Assembly (NCBI GenBank): GCA_014155875.1
Contig: JACEFZ010021410.1
Coordinates: 32,843 to 96,842, forward strand
DNA from: Cepaea nemoralis
Taxonomy: Eukaryota > Mollusca > Gastropoda > Stylommatophora > Helicidae
Reading direction: 5' to 3'
Length of the DNA: 64,000 nucleotides
A model generated the notes under the pieces. It was not told the DNA's origin. It saw only the letters and a program-made list of their open reading frames with translations, and did not search any database. A program made the translations under genes and the position numbers. How positions within the stretch are numbered: position 1 is the first letter of the stretch; each line of letters begins with the position of its first letter. Below, piece by piece: positions 33,328 to 43,417 of the stretch.

Positions 33328-35268
33328 GGCTCCCCTCCTCTCTGTGAAGTGTCACTTCCCTTTAACTCATGATTGTAACACGTCTGGTCACAAAGAAAAA
33401 TTGGTTGCTCCAATTTTGTCAGATATCCAATAAGTTATAAATCTCTCGTTTGGGGATAGAACAACTCTCTTCTTCCTTTACTCACACTGTTCTATCTTTT
33501 CACTTGGCTAATTAAGTAGCCTGTGTATCAGTATAGTTGGTTCTATAGATATCTTTTGGAATTGTTTTGAACCGGAACCGTTGTCTTATGACTTATGTCC
33601 TGGCTTCCGTCGTTTGACCCTATGTCTTTTGACTTTCACCTATTGACTTCTGTCTCGACCTGTCCTCAAATTGCCCGAATTGACAACCCAAATACAAGTT
33701 GACTCTGTTATGAGTGCAACACATGAGCATAAAATGTTCATGTTCCCATTAATATCCCTTCCAACTCATATACACACAGTTCTACTTTTCACCTTCTCGC
33801 TTCCGCTTGTGAAAAGCTATATTCAATGTTACATTAAGGTTGTTAAGAAGTTATTGTGTCCCCTGAATTAAAGTTGTTGTTCTTTGAACCAAATAGTGTG
33901 TGCAACTTTTGTGTGTTTGTTTTCCTGATTGTTTGCGTGTTTTCTAATAAACTACAGTGTACCTAACTTGCTAACATGTGTATGCGTTAGTGTACTCAAT
34001 GTGTGTGTTCCTTCGAGCGCCGTAAATCGGTTTATTGTGGTTACAAACGTTTGTTATTCTTATTTGTAACCACAACTCCGCTTTCTGAAGCTCAAAGTAC
34101 ATTCCCTATCTAATCTATTAAAGTATGGCAGTAACACACATAAAAACTTGACAACACATTGGCTACACAGATGACACAGACAAGTCAAAATAAGACGTTT
34201 CCAGCGGTGGAAAAATTTTCCGCTATCTTTCTCTCTCGCTCTCTTTCTTTCAACGTTTACTAATTTTGACATTCTCTCCTCGCATTTATTCCTCTTGCAT
34301 ACATCTTTCACTGGCTTTCATACTCTCCTTTTGCTCAACCATTCACTCGTCATTAAAATATGTTTCATAGCATCAAATACATGAACATTACATATTTACA
34401 ATAAACGATTGGCTGAATTATAACAATATTCACGCCAAATGACTGTGCGTTTTGTTTGCACGTGTCATGTCTATACACAATATACATAGTTATGAGGATG
34501 GTTTGTTACCGATCCTGTAATAGTAACTCACATGATTTGATGTGCTGACCTAAATTATCCCCAAGGGAAATAATTTAACTAACTAATTTCTTTTAAGAGA
34601 ATTGGGTTAACTACCTTAAAGTGTTATTTGTAAAAAGATGATGTTAATTCCTAAATGGTTGGGTTAGTTTGGAAATGATATTTTAGATAGGGGAATTTAT
34701 AAATGATTATGATTATGCGGTGATAAACTAATGTAATATCTAACAATTGTATTTCTATCATTGGTGTTATCCTAAATGGTTTATTAACTAAATGATGGTG
34801 ATTTCTAACTACCAAATGACAAAAATAAAGTTATATATGCATTTGAACAATTTGGAATTCAATTATTAATAGAAAAATGAAGTTATGTGTACTGTTAATA
34901 AAATAATAATATACATATATCACAGTTACATTTCTATATCTAATTACACTAACTCGAAGTCCTCCTTTGCGTTGTGAAGATGGAGCAATGTTCTTTGTAG
35001 ACTATTATAACATAGTTCATTTCGGCAGTGTCTTCTATGCTCTCCTTCATGGATAGTGTATAAATATAGTTCCCTACTAACTTATGTAGGTTCATAGCTA
35101 ACACTTCAATGTTCTTCTAGCTTATGTGTGTGTCAGCGCATGTTACTTCTGCGTCTGTTCGTTACACTTTTCATAGCACTGTTACTTTCACACTGGTTAC
35201 ATGTTTGGCGATGATAACGCACTTACAATGTATATTAATCACCACATACGGCACTGAGTTACCTAATA
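33328..35268 (-). other. LTR-2 3' noncoding region
   Basis: 1.9 kb between the end of RNase H and the polypurine tract. The longest sense-strand frame (34311-34060, 83 codons) is basic and Cys-rich but shows no signal peptide or fusion features, so I do not call an envelope gene. Otherwise AT-rich. Confidence 0.6.
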
Positions 35269-36282
35269 TTACAGTGTCACTGTTTCTGGTGATCTGTGGT
35301 CGATCCCTTCCTGCAAATCAGGTATTTCAATGGATGATGGTCGACTCAAAATGTCTGCAACAGTGTTCAATCTTCCCTTTAAGTGCTGGATGGTAAATGT
35401 GTAATTTTGGAGAATCAAAGCCCACCTGTAAATTCTGTTATTGCTGGGAAGTCCAGACTGCATCACAGACAACGGAGAGTTATAGGATTCGATCACAAAC
35501 TGTGCTCCTGCCAAAAATCTATGAAATTTCTTAACACAATAGATCAAACTGAGGCCCTCCAATTCTGATACTGAGTATCTAGATTCAGCGTGGCTAATTT
35601 TCCGACTTACGTACATTATTGGGTGGAACTTCCCTTCGTAGAACTGTCCTAGTATCCCAGATATGGAGATGGCACTCGCATCTGTGCGTAAAAAATAAGT
35701 AAGTTTTGGAATAGGCATACGAAGGATAGGTGGAACGCTGAAAAGATATTTCAGTTTTGATAACGCGCTAATTAATCTTGCATCTTGTACAGATAATTTA
35801 GCCGAAGCTTTTAAAATGTTAGAAAAAACACTGGTGATTTCAGCCAGATTTGGAATAAATTTACTATAGTAGTTTACCAGACCCAGTAAACTTCGGACCT
35901 GTTTCTTGGTCGTTGGCATTGTCAAATTCAGAATCTTGGTGACGATTCTGTCATCAGTTTTTAATTGGCCCCTGCAGATGGTATGACCCAGGAAGTCAAT
36001 TTGTTCCATGCCCAACTCTACTTTGGTGGGCTTCGCTGTGAGCCCAAATACTCGCAACCTGTCGAAGACTTGTCGAAGTTTCAGTAGGTGTGTTGTCCAG
36101 TCTTCCGTATGGATACATATGTCGTCTATATATGTAGAAATATTGGACATCCCATGGAGAAGATCCCTAGTTAGACGGACGAAAGTAGCTGGAGCGTTAC
36201 GAAGGCCGAAAGGAAGAAAGCGCCACTCATATAGACCTAAAGGAGTGGAAAAAGCTGTCAGATGAATCGAATTTACTTCCAT
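35269..36282 (-). CDS. LTR-2 RT C-terminal half and RNase H
   Basis: 337 codons in phase with the preceding ORF, separated by one TAA. It has RT motifs PFGLRNAPATF and the catalytic YIDD, GHTICRGQL, and a connection domain. RNase H follows with RTDASA and the Glu in SELEGLSLIY. The third acidic site is altered: the usual SDHxPL reads ESYNSPL, so the Asp is Tyr and the His is Asn. LTR-3 keeps SDNKPL and LTR-1 keeps SDHQPL. This copy may lack RNase H activity although most of the frame is intact. It ends with GRLNTVADILSRP. Confidence 0.9.
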   Translation of the reverse strand: MEVNSIHLTAFSTPLGLYEWRFLPFGLRNAPATFVRLTRDLLHGMSNISTYIDDICIHTEDWTTHLLKLRQVFDRLRVFGLTAKPTKVELGMEQIDFLGHTICRGQLKTDDRIVTKILNLTMPTTKKQVRSLLGLVNYYSKFIPNLAEITSVFSNILKASAKLSVQDARLISALSKLKYLFSVPPILRMPIPKLTYFLRTDASAISISGILGQFYEGKFHPIMYVSRKISHAESRYSVSELEGLSLIYCVKKFHRFLAGAQFVIESYNSPLSVMQSGLPSNNRIYRWALILQNYTFTIQHLKGRLNTVADILSRPSSIEIPDLQEGIDHRSPETVTL

Positions 36283-36294
36283 CTGGACTTGCCA

Positions 36295-37155
36295 TTAACC
36301 TTTCGTGAGGTCAATCTTGCTAAATATGCGAGATGTAGACATGTCCAAGATCAAATCCTCGCATGATGGAATTGGTTCAGCGTCAATTTTGGTTATTTTG
36401 TTTAAACGGCGATAATCGACGCAAAGTCGAATAGTAGAGTCCTTTTTGGCGACAAGGACAATAGGGAAAGAATACTCTGACTGAGATTTCTGAATAATTC
36501 CGCTCGACTCAAGAGATAGAATTTCTTTGTCGAGATTCGACCTATAATTTAGAGGGATAGAATAAGGTCGACACTTAATTGGTGTGTTGTCAGTCAGAAT
36601 GATAGAATGTTCTATTCTATCTGTCTTTCCTGGGATGTCGGAGAAAATGTCTCTGTATTCCGTCACTAGCTCTATGATTTGTCGTCGTTGGTCGTCTGTC
36701 AGTTTCGTTTCTATCTTTATGCTGTCAATGGTCGCAGTCGTGTCTACAGTAGGGACTGGTAATTCCATCTCGTCTTCGTCTGTCTCGTTCAATACTGTTG
36801 TGGTGCTAGCTGTGTGTGCTGTTACCTGGCTAAGTGTGTTTGCGTTGTCGCGGTCGTGTGTCGCCCTACCTAATGAAGTTGTGTTGTGTACGTCTGTCGT
36901 CCGATTACTTGGTGTTGGTGCACTTTGTTCGTCTGTCTGTTGTTCTTGTCGTGAAAAGTACGGTTTCAGCATGTTGATATGAAATATCTTTAAGTGTCCT
37001 TTTATTGATATTTCATAATCCACATCTGATATTTTACGTTCAACGTTGAAAGGCCCTTGCCAAGATGTTAGTAACAAATTACGTTTATCAGGTAGTAGAA
37101 GCAAAACCTTCTGGTTTGGTTCAAGGTGAATAGTTTTTGCACCCTTATTTTGCAT
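36295..37155 (-). CDS. LTR-2 integrase tail and RT N-terminal half
   Basis: 286 codons in a frame shifted from the upstream polyprotein. It begins in the integrase C-terminal tail (SWQGPFNVERKISDVDYEI, a GPY/F module). A ~110-residue Ser/Thr/Asp-rich linker follows, then RT fingers and palm: KCRPYSIPLN, ESSGIIQKS, LCVDYRRLN and FSKIDLTKG. It ends at a TAA exactly where the relatives have a Tyr codon (LTR-3 has TKGYLQ). The frame continues after the stop in 35269-36282. A single substitution explains that break. Confidence 0.88.
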   Translation of the reverse strand: MQNKGAKTIHLEPNQKVLLLLPDKRNLLLTSWQGPFNVERKISDVDYEISIKGHLKIFHINMLKPYFSRQEQQTDEQSAPTPSNRTTDVHNTTSLGRATHDRDNANTLSQVTAHTASTTTVLNETDEDEMELPVPTVDTTATIDSIKIETKLTDDQRRQIIELVTEYRDIFSDIPGKTDRIEHSIILTDNTPIKCRPYSIPLNYRSNLDKEILSLESSGIIQKSQSEYSFPIVLVAKKDSTIRLCVDYRRLNKITKIDAEPIPSCEDLILDMSTSRIFSKIDLTKG

Positions 37156-39739
37156 AGTCGCGGTACATCTGTCCTTTCCTCTCCAAAGATGCCTTGGCTA
37201 TTACACACGCTTTCATTATTCTATCGCGTGTCTCCGTTACCATCTCATACGGTGTTACTGCTGTTGGATTGTCTGGTAAGCTAGTGATTAGCTGATGGTA
37301 GATGGTTAGGGGTCCTCGAGGCTTCGCCCCATAAATTAACTCAAAAGGTGAGAAACCCGTACTCGAGTGCGGAATTTCTCTATGGGCAAATAGCACTGCT
37401 AGCAATAGTGTGTCCCAATCAGATGGGTTCTCCGCTGTTACTTTAGCCAGCATGTGTTTGAGATCCCCGTTAATTTTCTCTATGATCCCGTTGCTCATTG
37501 GGTGATACGGGGTACAGAAATGCTGCTCTACTCCTAACAAGTTGGTTAAGGCTTGCGTAGCAGCCAAAATAAACTGCGTTCCCCGATCTGATAAGATAGA
37601 TCGTGGGAAGCCAAAGCGAGAAAATATGTGCAAAAATATATTTGCCACATCTTTGGAGGTGATGTATTTCAGTGGAATAGCTTTGATCCACCTGGTGCAT
37701 AGATCTACGAGAGTAAGTATATATCGGTTTCCTTTGCTTGACACCTGATTCAGGGGTCCAACAATATCGACCGTTACACACTCAAATGGTCTGGATGCTA
37801 ATAATGACCGTTGAACTTCGGCCTTCACATGCTTTCCCTTTCGTACAAGATGTTGACAAAGAGTACAAGAACGACAGAAAAATTTTATGTCCGAACAGAA
37901 TTTTGGCCAGTAAAAGTGTGACAGAACTCTGGCTCGCGTTTTATCATAGGCCAAATGTCCAGCAAACGATGACTCATGTGCGATTTTTAGCACATTTTGT
38001 CGGTATGTTACAGGTAACACCGTCTGCTGAATTTCATGGTTATTATTTGTGTAATAACGCATGAGAATTCCGTAAAATTTTCTAAAGTACCAAGATGCAT
38101 TCTTAGTCACTTTCGCTCGCTCACCCAACAATTTAAAATAAGGTGTGATTGTTTGGTCGGTGCTTTGTGCCTCGATAAATTTCTGTCGAGTAGTGTTGGT
38201 ATCTGCACCACTTGGTGTTAATAGCTGTAGCATTTCATTTTGTAAGTCAGTATAGTTTGTTTCTGTATCTGACCTTGTTACAGCGTTAGCCATATGTGTA
38301 TGTTTCCAGGCTCTTATGTCGTCGTCTGTACATTCTTTCAATGAATCTAGGCATCCTAAAATGAGATCCGTGCATGGATCTTGCAGGATTGCGCAAGTAA
38401 ATGTGCCGGTAAGGAACGGGGTATTGATATGCGCTTTTGCCAGTGGATATTTCTCAATGGTTCCAGAGAAAGTACGGCATTTGACAAATTCATACGTATA
38501 ATCTTCTGGTCTAGCAAGTTCTCTCCTTAAACCCAGTAGAGTGCTCCCGCTATCAATTAAACATAGGCATGGTTGATCATTGACCAGTGCATCGTAGAAC
38601 TTAAGTTTACCTCTGGAGGCACTTGCTGCGTTAGCATCTTCATTTGAACATGGTATTACGTGCCCACATTTCAATTTACCATCCGCATGAAATTGGTGGC
38701 ATACATTACATTTCTTAAAGTCTAAAATGTCTGTTACTAATGCTACACTCTCACATTCACTCGTTGGTAACACATTCACACGTTCAGGATCAATGTCACT
38801 CTCATCGTCGGATGATGTATCGATGAGTGCTGCATTATTTGCCTTCATTCGTTGTCTACCAATACATTTATTGCTATAGTGGCCATAACTGGAACAAAAG
38901 TAACATTTAACAGCACGTTTAAATGATGATCTTCTGCTTTCTTGCTTCTTTAACACTGCTTCTAAGTGTGACGGATATGCGGGGTTCTTATCACACATCG
39001 AGTAAGTCGGATGAAACAGACTACAATAGTTACATCGAGGTGGTTTCTGATAAGGTTTGTCCTTCTTACGGTAATCTTTTTGATTGTAAGATCTATCAGG
39101 AACTTTGTTTGCAAAAGCAGTAATTTCTGTATCATGTGTTGTAGATTTAAATATGTCCCGATTAGATGAAAAATATGCTGACCCCCGTTTCTCTAATTGC
39201 TGAATGGACTCAATATCTGACTGTTGTAAAAACTTCGCAAAAGGGGTAGGAACGGTAGATATGACCTTGTCCATTACCATAAGATCTTCTAATTTTTCAT
39301 AGTTGTTACCCACTTTAGCCGCTCTAGTCCACTTTTTAAATGTGCTCTGCACGTTAGAGATGTAGTCTAAGAAGGTTTCAGTTGCTTTTGGCTTAATTTG
39401 GGAGAATTTAATTTGGTACCCAGTAGCGTCTAAAAGAAAGTGTTGCATTATCCTATCGTGTATGTACTGATAATTGTTCCTTAGCTCTGTAGGTATGGAT
39501 TCTATTACTTTTAACGGCTCCCCACTGAGGTTCCTCATGTAGATCATTGCCCAGTCATCCAAAGGTATTTTCTGCGTTTTTAGTTGGAATTCTATGTTCT
39601 CAGTCCATGCGCTAATTGAATCCCCTACACTGTATGGTTTGATAAGGCCCTTATACTTACTAAATTTGTTCTGTTCTTCTTGGCTCTTTTGTTTGCTAGA
39701 GGCTATTTGTATGTTAGAATCTACCTCCATTTCTTTCAT
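37145..39739 (-). CDS. LTR-2 Gag-protease-integrase polyprotein
   Basis: 864 uninterrupted codons. Residues ~28-180 are a helical capsid-like Gag domain. Three Cys/His knuckles lie at 236-249, 279-292 and 344-358. The aspartic protease active site is Asp396-Ser-Gly, with the later LILG strand at 459-462. The integrase zinc finger is His588, His595, Cys625, Cys628. The integrase core has Asp658, Asp718 and Glu754 with 35 residues between the last two. The C-terminus breaks off at residue 864, where the frame meets a stop in GCAAAATAAGG and the next ORF overlaps by 11 nt in another phase. It would assemble particles, process the polyprotein and insert cDNA. Confidence 0.93.
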   Translation of the reverse strand: MKEMEVDSNIQIASSKQKSQEEQNKFSKYKGLIKPYSVGDSISAWTENIEFQLKTQKIPLDDWAMIYMRNLSGEPLKVIESIPTELRNNYQYIHDRIMQHFLLDATGYQIKFSQIKPKATETFLDYISNVQSTFKKWTRAAKVGNNYEKLEDLMVMDKVISTVPTPFAKFLQQSDIESIQQLEKRGSAYFSSNRDIFKSTTHDTEITAFANKVPDRSYNQKDYRKKDKPYQKPPRCNYCSLFHPTYSMCDKNPAYPSHLEAVLKKQESRRSSFKRAVKCYFCSSYGHYSNKCIGRQRMKANNAALIDTSSDDESDIDPERVNVLPTSECESVALVTDILDFKKCNVCHQFHADGKLKCGHVIPCSNEDANAASASRGKLKFYDALVNDQPCLCLIDSGSTLLGLRRELARPEDYTYEFVKCRTFSGTIEKYPLAKAHINTPFLTGTFTCAILQDPCTDLILGCLDSLKECTDDDIRAWKHTHMANAVTRSDTETNYTDLQNEMLQLLTPSGADTNTTRQKFIEAQSTDQTITPYFKLLGERAKVTKNASWYFRKFYGILMRYYTNNNHEIQQTVLPVTYRQNVLKIAHESSFAGHLAYDKTRARVLSHFYWPKFCSDIKFFCRSCTLCQHLVRKGKHVKAEVQRSLLASRPFECVTVDIVGPLNQVSSKGNRYILTLVDLCTRWIKAIPLKYITSKDVANIFLHIFSRFGFPRSILSDRGTQFILAATQALTNLLGVEQHFCTPYHPMSNGIIEKINGDLKHMLAKVTAENPSDWDTLLLAVLFAHREIPHSSTGFSPFELIYGAKPRGPLTIYHQLITSLPDNPTAVTPYEMVTETRDRIMKACVIAKASLERKGQMYRDYAK

Positions 39740-39746
39740 CTTTAAT

Positions 39747-39995
39747 TTAGTCTGAGTCTACTTGTATCTGCTTTTGTTTGGTGGCTTCTTCGATCTCTTT
39801 CATTTCTTTTTGATGCAGCCTTTCTAACGCTCTTTCATCTCTGTCAAGAGCAGCTTTTCTTTCTGTTTCTTCTCTCTGTAGAGCAGTTTTTCTTTCTGTT
39901 TCTTCTTTGTATTTCTGATCTACCCATTTCTGTAATTTTTCACCAGTATGGCCCATTTCCTTGCCTGCCTGGATACAGTCATTTAGTGACGCCAT
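39747..39995 (-). CDS. LTR-2 short N-terminal Gag ORF
   Basis: 82 codons starting MASLNDCIQAGKEMGHTGEK. The spacing of Leu, Asp, Gly, Gly and aromatic residues matches the Gag starts of LTR-3 (44685) and LTR-4 (55213). It continues as a Glu/Lys/Arg coiled coil with a TERKTALQREE-type repeat. It ends with a stop 7 nt before the Met of the main frame, which is in a different phase. In the relatives this module leads into Gag, so either a recent indel split it or it is a genuine separate small protein. Confidence 0.75.
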   Translation of the reverse strand: MASLNDCIQAGKEMGHTGEKLQKWVDQKYKEETERKTALQREETERKAALDRDERALERLHQKEMKEIEEATKQKQIQVDSD

Positions 39996-40819
39996 TTTTG
40001 CGTAATGTTAGTTCAAAATGATATCCCAATAATATTCACACAATAGTTTGTAATAATGTGTTAGTAAATATACATCTTTACTGAAAAAGAAGATGCATGA
40101 TTAATTTAGAGCATACCAAAATAGTCTGAAAATATACTCATCTAATTCTTTGGAAAATATGGTTCTTGGGATGTTCCACCGCTGTCTTCCACACTGACAA
40201 AATGATTGACTTGATAACACAATGGATGCTTCTGTTTAGAAGATCATCAAAAATTAGACACACGCTTATGTTGTCAATAAAAACTTATATTTCATGCGAA
40301 TGATGAATGAAAAAATGTGATATATAGTGATAAATGGTGTTAATGAATGAATGATATGATCGTCTGAATGATATGTTAGATGATATGTGAGATGATTCGT
40401 CGTATGACAGTCGATGTCGTCTTGTCTTCACTTTCTGACTATGGTGTAACTTCGTTCTAGGCTTCAGTTCAGTCGCTAATCTATTTACTGACTCTGTAGA
40501 ATGGTGACATTGATGGCTGTATCACACAAAATGAAATGTACACGATGGTTACGATGGTAATATTCACTGATGATTGTATACATTTTCATTGATTTTTGTA
40601 TAATTACACACTTTCAAAATTAATTTTCGTAGAATTTCACACTTTATCGATTTAATTTGGCTTCATTGTGGTTCACGCTCCACAAATGGTATGATCGTAT
40701 AATTCACCAAATAAAATTATTTCTGCCATGTATGGAAACAAATTTACATTACTTTGAAATATTTAACACAGCAATGATGTTGAATCGTGCAATGGACTGG
40801 TGCTGGTTCAGAACTTTCT

Positions 40820-40970
40820 GATACGAATCGATAGCTGGCGTTGGTTCAGTGGTTTATAACACCACTTGCCTGCTGGCGTTGACTGTTGGTTGACTATAAC
40901 ACCAATTGCCTGTTATGACTGCTCTGCTGGCGTTGGTTCAGTGGTTTCTGACACCAATTGGGGTCCTGCC
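40820..40970 (-). promoter_or_regulatory. LTR-2 leader with three primer-site-like repeats
   Basis: On the minus strand the first TTGGTGTCAGAA lies about 14 nt after the LTR. TGGTGTCAG is what a primer-binding site for a leucine tRNA would look like. It recurs twice as TTGGTGTTATAG and GTGGTGTTATAA, each followed by ACCAACGCCAGC or CAACGCCAGC, forming ~45-50-bp tandem units. Confidence 0.55.
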
Positions 40971-41578
40971 TGTCAGCGACTTGTTCGCTACAGAGTTCTC
41001 AGGACTCCCCTACTTTTGCACCGCACGAAATAACAACTCGTGACATTTGCAAAAGGAATGCAATTTATTTAGAGCTGACAATTCAATGGCTCTGCGAGCG
41101 TTATGCTTCATCATCATTATACAACATGAATGCAATGAAGTGGTGAGAAATGATGCTAGTAATCACAATCTAAATTTACAGCCTAATATTTGCCTATTGC
41201 CTAGAAACTATAGCATTTGTCAAGAACACGTCTACTCTCTACAGTCTCCAGTCGGGTCTGTTTTCACGCTACACATTGCGTGGACAAGCACGGACGCTGT
41301 CCCCTCCGTGCAGTAGCTAGTCTTGCGTGCATGGTGTCCCAAGCACGCTAGCTTGTGAGCTAGAGTAACCGGGCACTTCACGGTTACTCGTAAGGCCAAG
41401 CTTCCCAATGGCTTGGGGAAAGCCCTCGCTCACTTGTACGCATTGGCCCCTTGTCTGACACAAATGTGTCTCCTTGTGAGGCTATTTATAGTGCTGGTGT
41501 CTCTCCTGTCTGGTATCTCCCTACTAGACTTGTATTAACTCTTATCACCTCTCTAACGCCTTATTGGAGATCCTGACA
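40971..41578 (-). repeat. LTR-2 5' LTR
   Basis: 608 bp, minus-strand ends TGTCAGGATC...CGCTGACA. A TATA box (minus CTATAAATAG) is at about 41482-41491, some 95 bp inside its start. A poly(A)-type AATAAA lies on the minus strand near 41069-41064. The 89-codon plus-strand frame inside is not a gene. Confidence 0.95.
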
Positions 41579-42711
41579 GCATTGAACCAGCGAGTACGTT
41601 TTAATGAAGAATCGTCCATCAGAGGTGAACAGGAGAACTAGTGTATCACAAGCCAATTGTGCGTATGCAGAGACTGGCTGATTTGGGGTCGGCCGGGGTG
41701 TGTCAAAATACAGACATGAGTGAACTGTCTAGGACACTGGAGCTGGGTGCCGTCGTGGATACGGTACACAGTACAGGTGTGTCACAGCGAATTTAGTGAC
41801 TGAGGAAGTTTACAGTTTGACCTCAAGTGACTGAGAAAGTAGGTCGCAAATCATAACAAACTATCAGCTGTTTTGCAGTGAAATCAGAAGTTTATGTTCT
41901 TCGTTGTTACCATCGTCCTGTTCTCGTCATCATCACGTCACCGGGCAAACAAGTCCACAGCAGACAATCAGGTGACGTCGTCCGCAAGAATGGTAAATTT
42001 CTCTGCCAAAAGTTACTTGCTGAACGCATTCAAAGCGCTGGACATTCGTCATTATCTTCAACGTTGTCGGCAAGCGTGAATCCGTACCATCACTTCAAGG
42101 CGACAGCAACCAAGCAGATAGATATTCATTGACCTTAAAGTTATCATTGTCTCCCCAAAACGCAACGAAAAACATGTAGTTCAAGCAGAACAGGAGCCAT
42201 AACATATAATACAATCAGGTGCCAGCTCCGCAGGGAGGGTTACAAAAAGTTACGTACTGTGCTGAGACAAGGCGGTCCGACAATTAACATCATCTTCAAC
42301 TTTTCCGACAGTCGGGAATTGTTATCACCACGTCAAGGAAAAAGTAATAACGCATCAAAACAATACTTAGTCTTTGGGATCGAGCGTCGTGGTCACTTTA
42401 AAAACATCAACCAGGACGGACGAGGATGTTTGTTTATACAACAGAAGTTCGTACCATAATCTGAGGCAGCCCTATCCGATCAGTCTACGGTTTTGGCACG
42501 AATTCTACTAACAAAAAGCTAAGTACCTTGAGTTGTAGCCATTACATGTGACTACGGTGTCCGTACTGCCCTCCATGATCCTAAGTATTGTTTTTGTGCG
42601 GTACTCGTTTATTCGTATGTGGTCCAGTATTCGCGGTATTCGTGAGGCAAAGCAACGGTGATTATATGGTGCACAGTATATTTTCTAGGAAGTAGCCAAC
42701 GGGTCGGTCTG
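41579..42711 (+). pseudogene. Gag-like remnant between LTR-2 and LTR-3
   Basis: No intact frame. Near 42375-42425 the translation FGIERRGHFKN looks like a retroviral-type zinc knuckle (C-x2-C-G-x2-GHFKN) whose first cysteines have mutated. Position and orientation fit the interior of LTR-0 (31695-32719), into which LTR-2 would have inserted. Tentative. Confidence 0.4.
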
Positions 42712-43417
42712 TGCCACATAGCGTTTAGACAGAATGACGTCATCGGAAAAGGCGGTAGAAAATCATATAGGGAAAACCCCACAATAAACTAAGAGACTGT
42801 CGGTAAACAACACAAACGTCACAGTGACGTCATAGAACAACAATAGAGGACCGATGGAGGTTGAAATGACAAAGACGTGAATCAGTAAACGTTCGAGAAA
42901 GTGGTATGGTTCACAGTTTTTTGGCTTGATATCAGAAGATGGATGATACGGACACATAAAGTAATGAAGCATTGATGATGTCGCAGAATATCGCTGCCGA
43001 CTGAAAACCCTGAGGGCAGAGACAACCTAGACAGACTGATCGACCAGCGTAACAAACGATGGACAAATGGACAGAACAATGTTGAAGGATGAGTGAACCC
43101 AATGACTAAGATTGAAATACGGTTGGTACAATATGTTACTTAGATATTCAGTATAAAACTTTATCGCCGGCTTGGCAGCACAAGCTCCTTAAGGTTGAAT
43201 GTCAATATTGCTACCATAACCTGTGTCAGCTGTGAAAATAGAAGCAGCGACGATTTCGAATTCTCGGTCAAGAGATGGCTTTATCATTAGTTGACAGTTC
43301 CGGCTCTAATTTGTTTGTAATTTGCTGTTGGATCGTTTTGAGCCGAAGGATTGAAGAATTGACTTACCGTTGATTCTTGTATGTTAACCTTGAGTGGTCT
43401 GAATCACGGTCATAGCA
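42712..43417 (+). repeat. LTR-3 5' LTR
   Basis: Starts TGCCACATAG and ends CATAGCA. Contains TGACGTCA at 42735-42742 and again at 42825-42832, cAMP-response-type sites that could drive transcription. Two nt after the end, TGGGGATCTCG could be a primer-binding site. Confidence 0.93.

Larger units (their letters stand above)
32720..41578 (-). mobile_element. LTR-2: nearly intact Ty3/gypsy-like retrotransposon, IN before RT
   Basis: 8.86-kb element bounded by 608-bp LTRs that differ at about four positions by eye. Flanks GTATT (32715-32719) and GCATT (41579-41583) are a 5-bp target duplication with one change. Minus-strand order: 5' LTR, repeated leader, short ORF, gag-protease-integrase, RT, RNase H, a 1.9-kb noncoding 3' region, polypurine tract (AGAGAGGAGGGGAGCC on the minus strand at about 33343-33328), 3' LTR. 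Three coding breaks remain: gag N-terminus/main frame, IN/RT junction, and one in-frame stop in RT. The gene order matches the Gmr1 group, first described from deuterostomes. This is the youngest large insertion in the window. Confidence 0.93.

Noticed and set aside
34060..34311. Possible envelope-like ORF in the LTR-2 3' region
   Set aside because: 83 basic codons, no signal peptide, no membrane anchor or fusion peptide; too short and unsupported.
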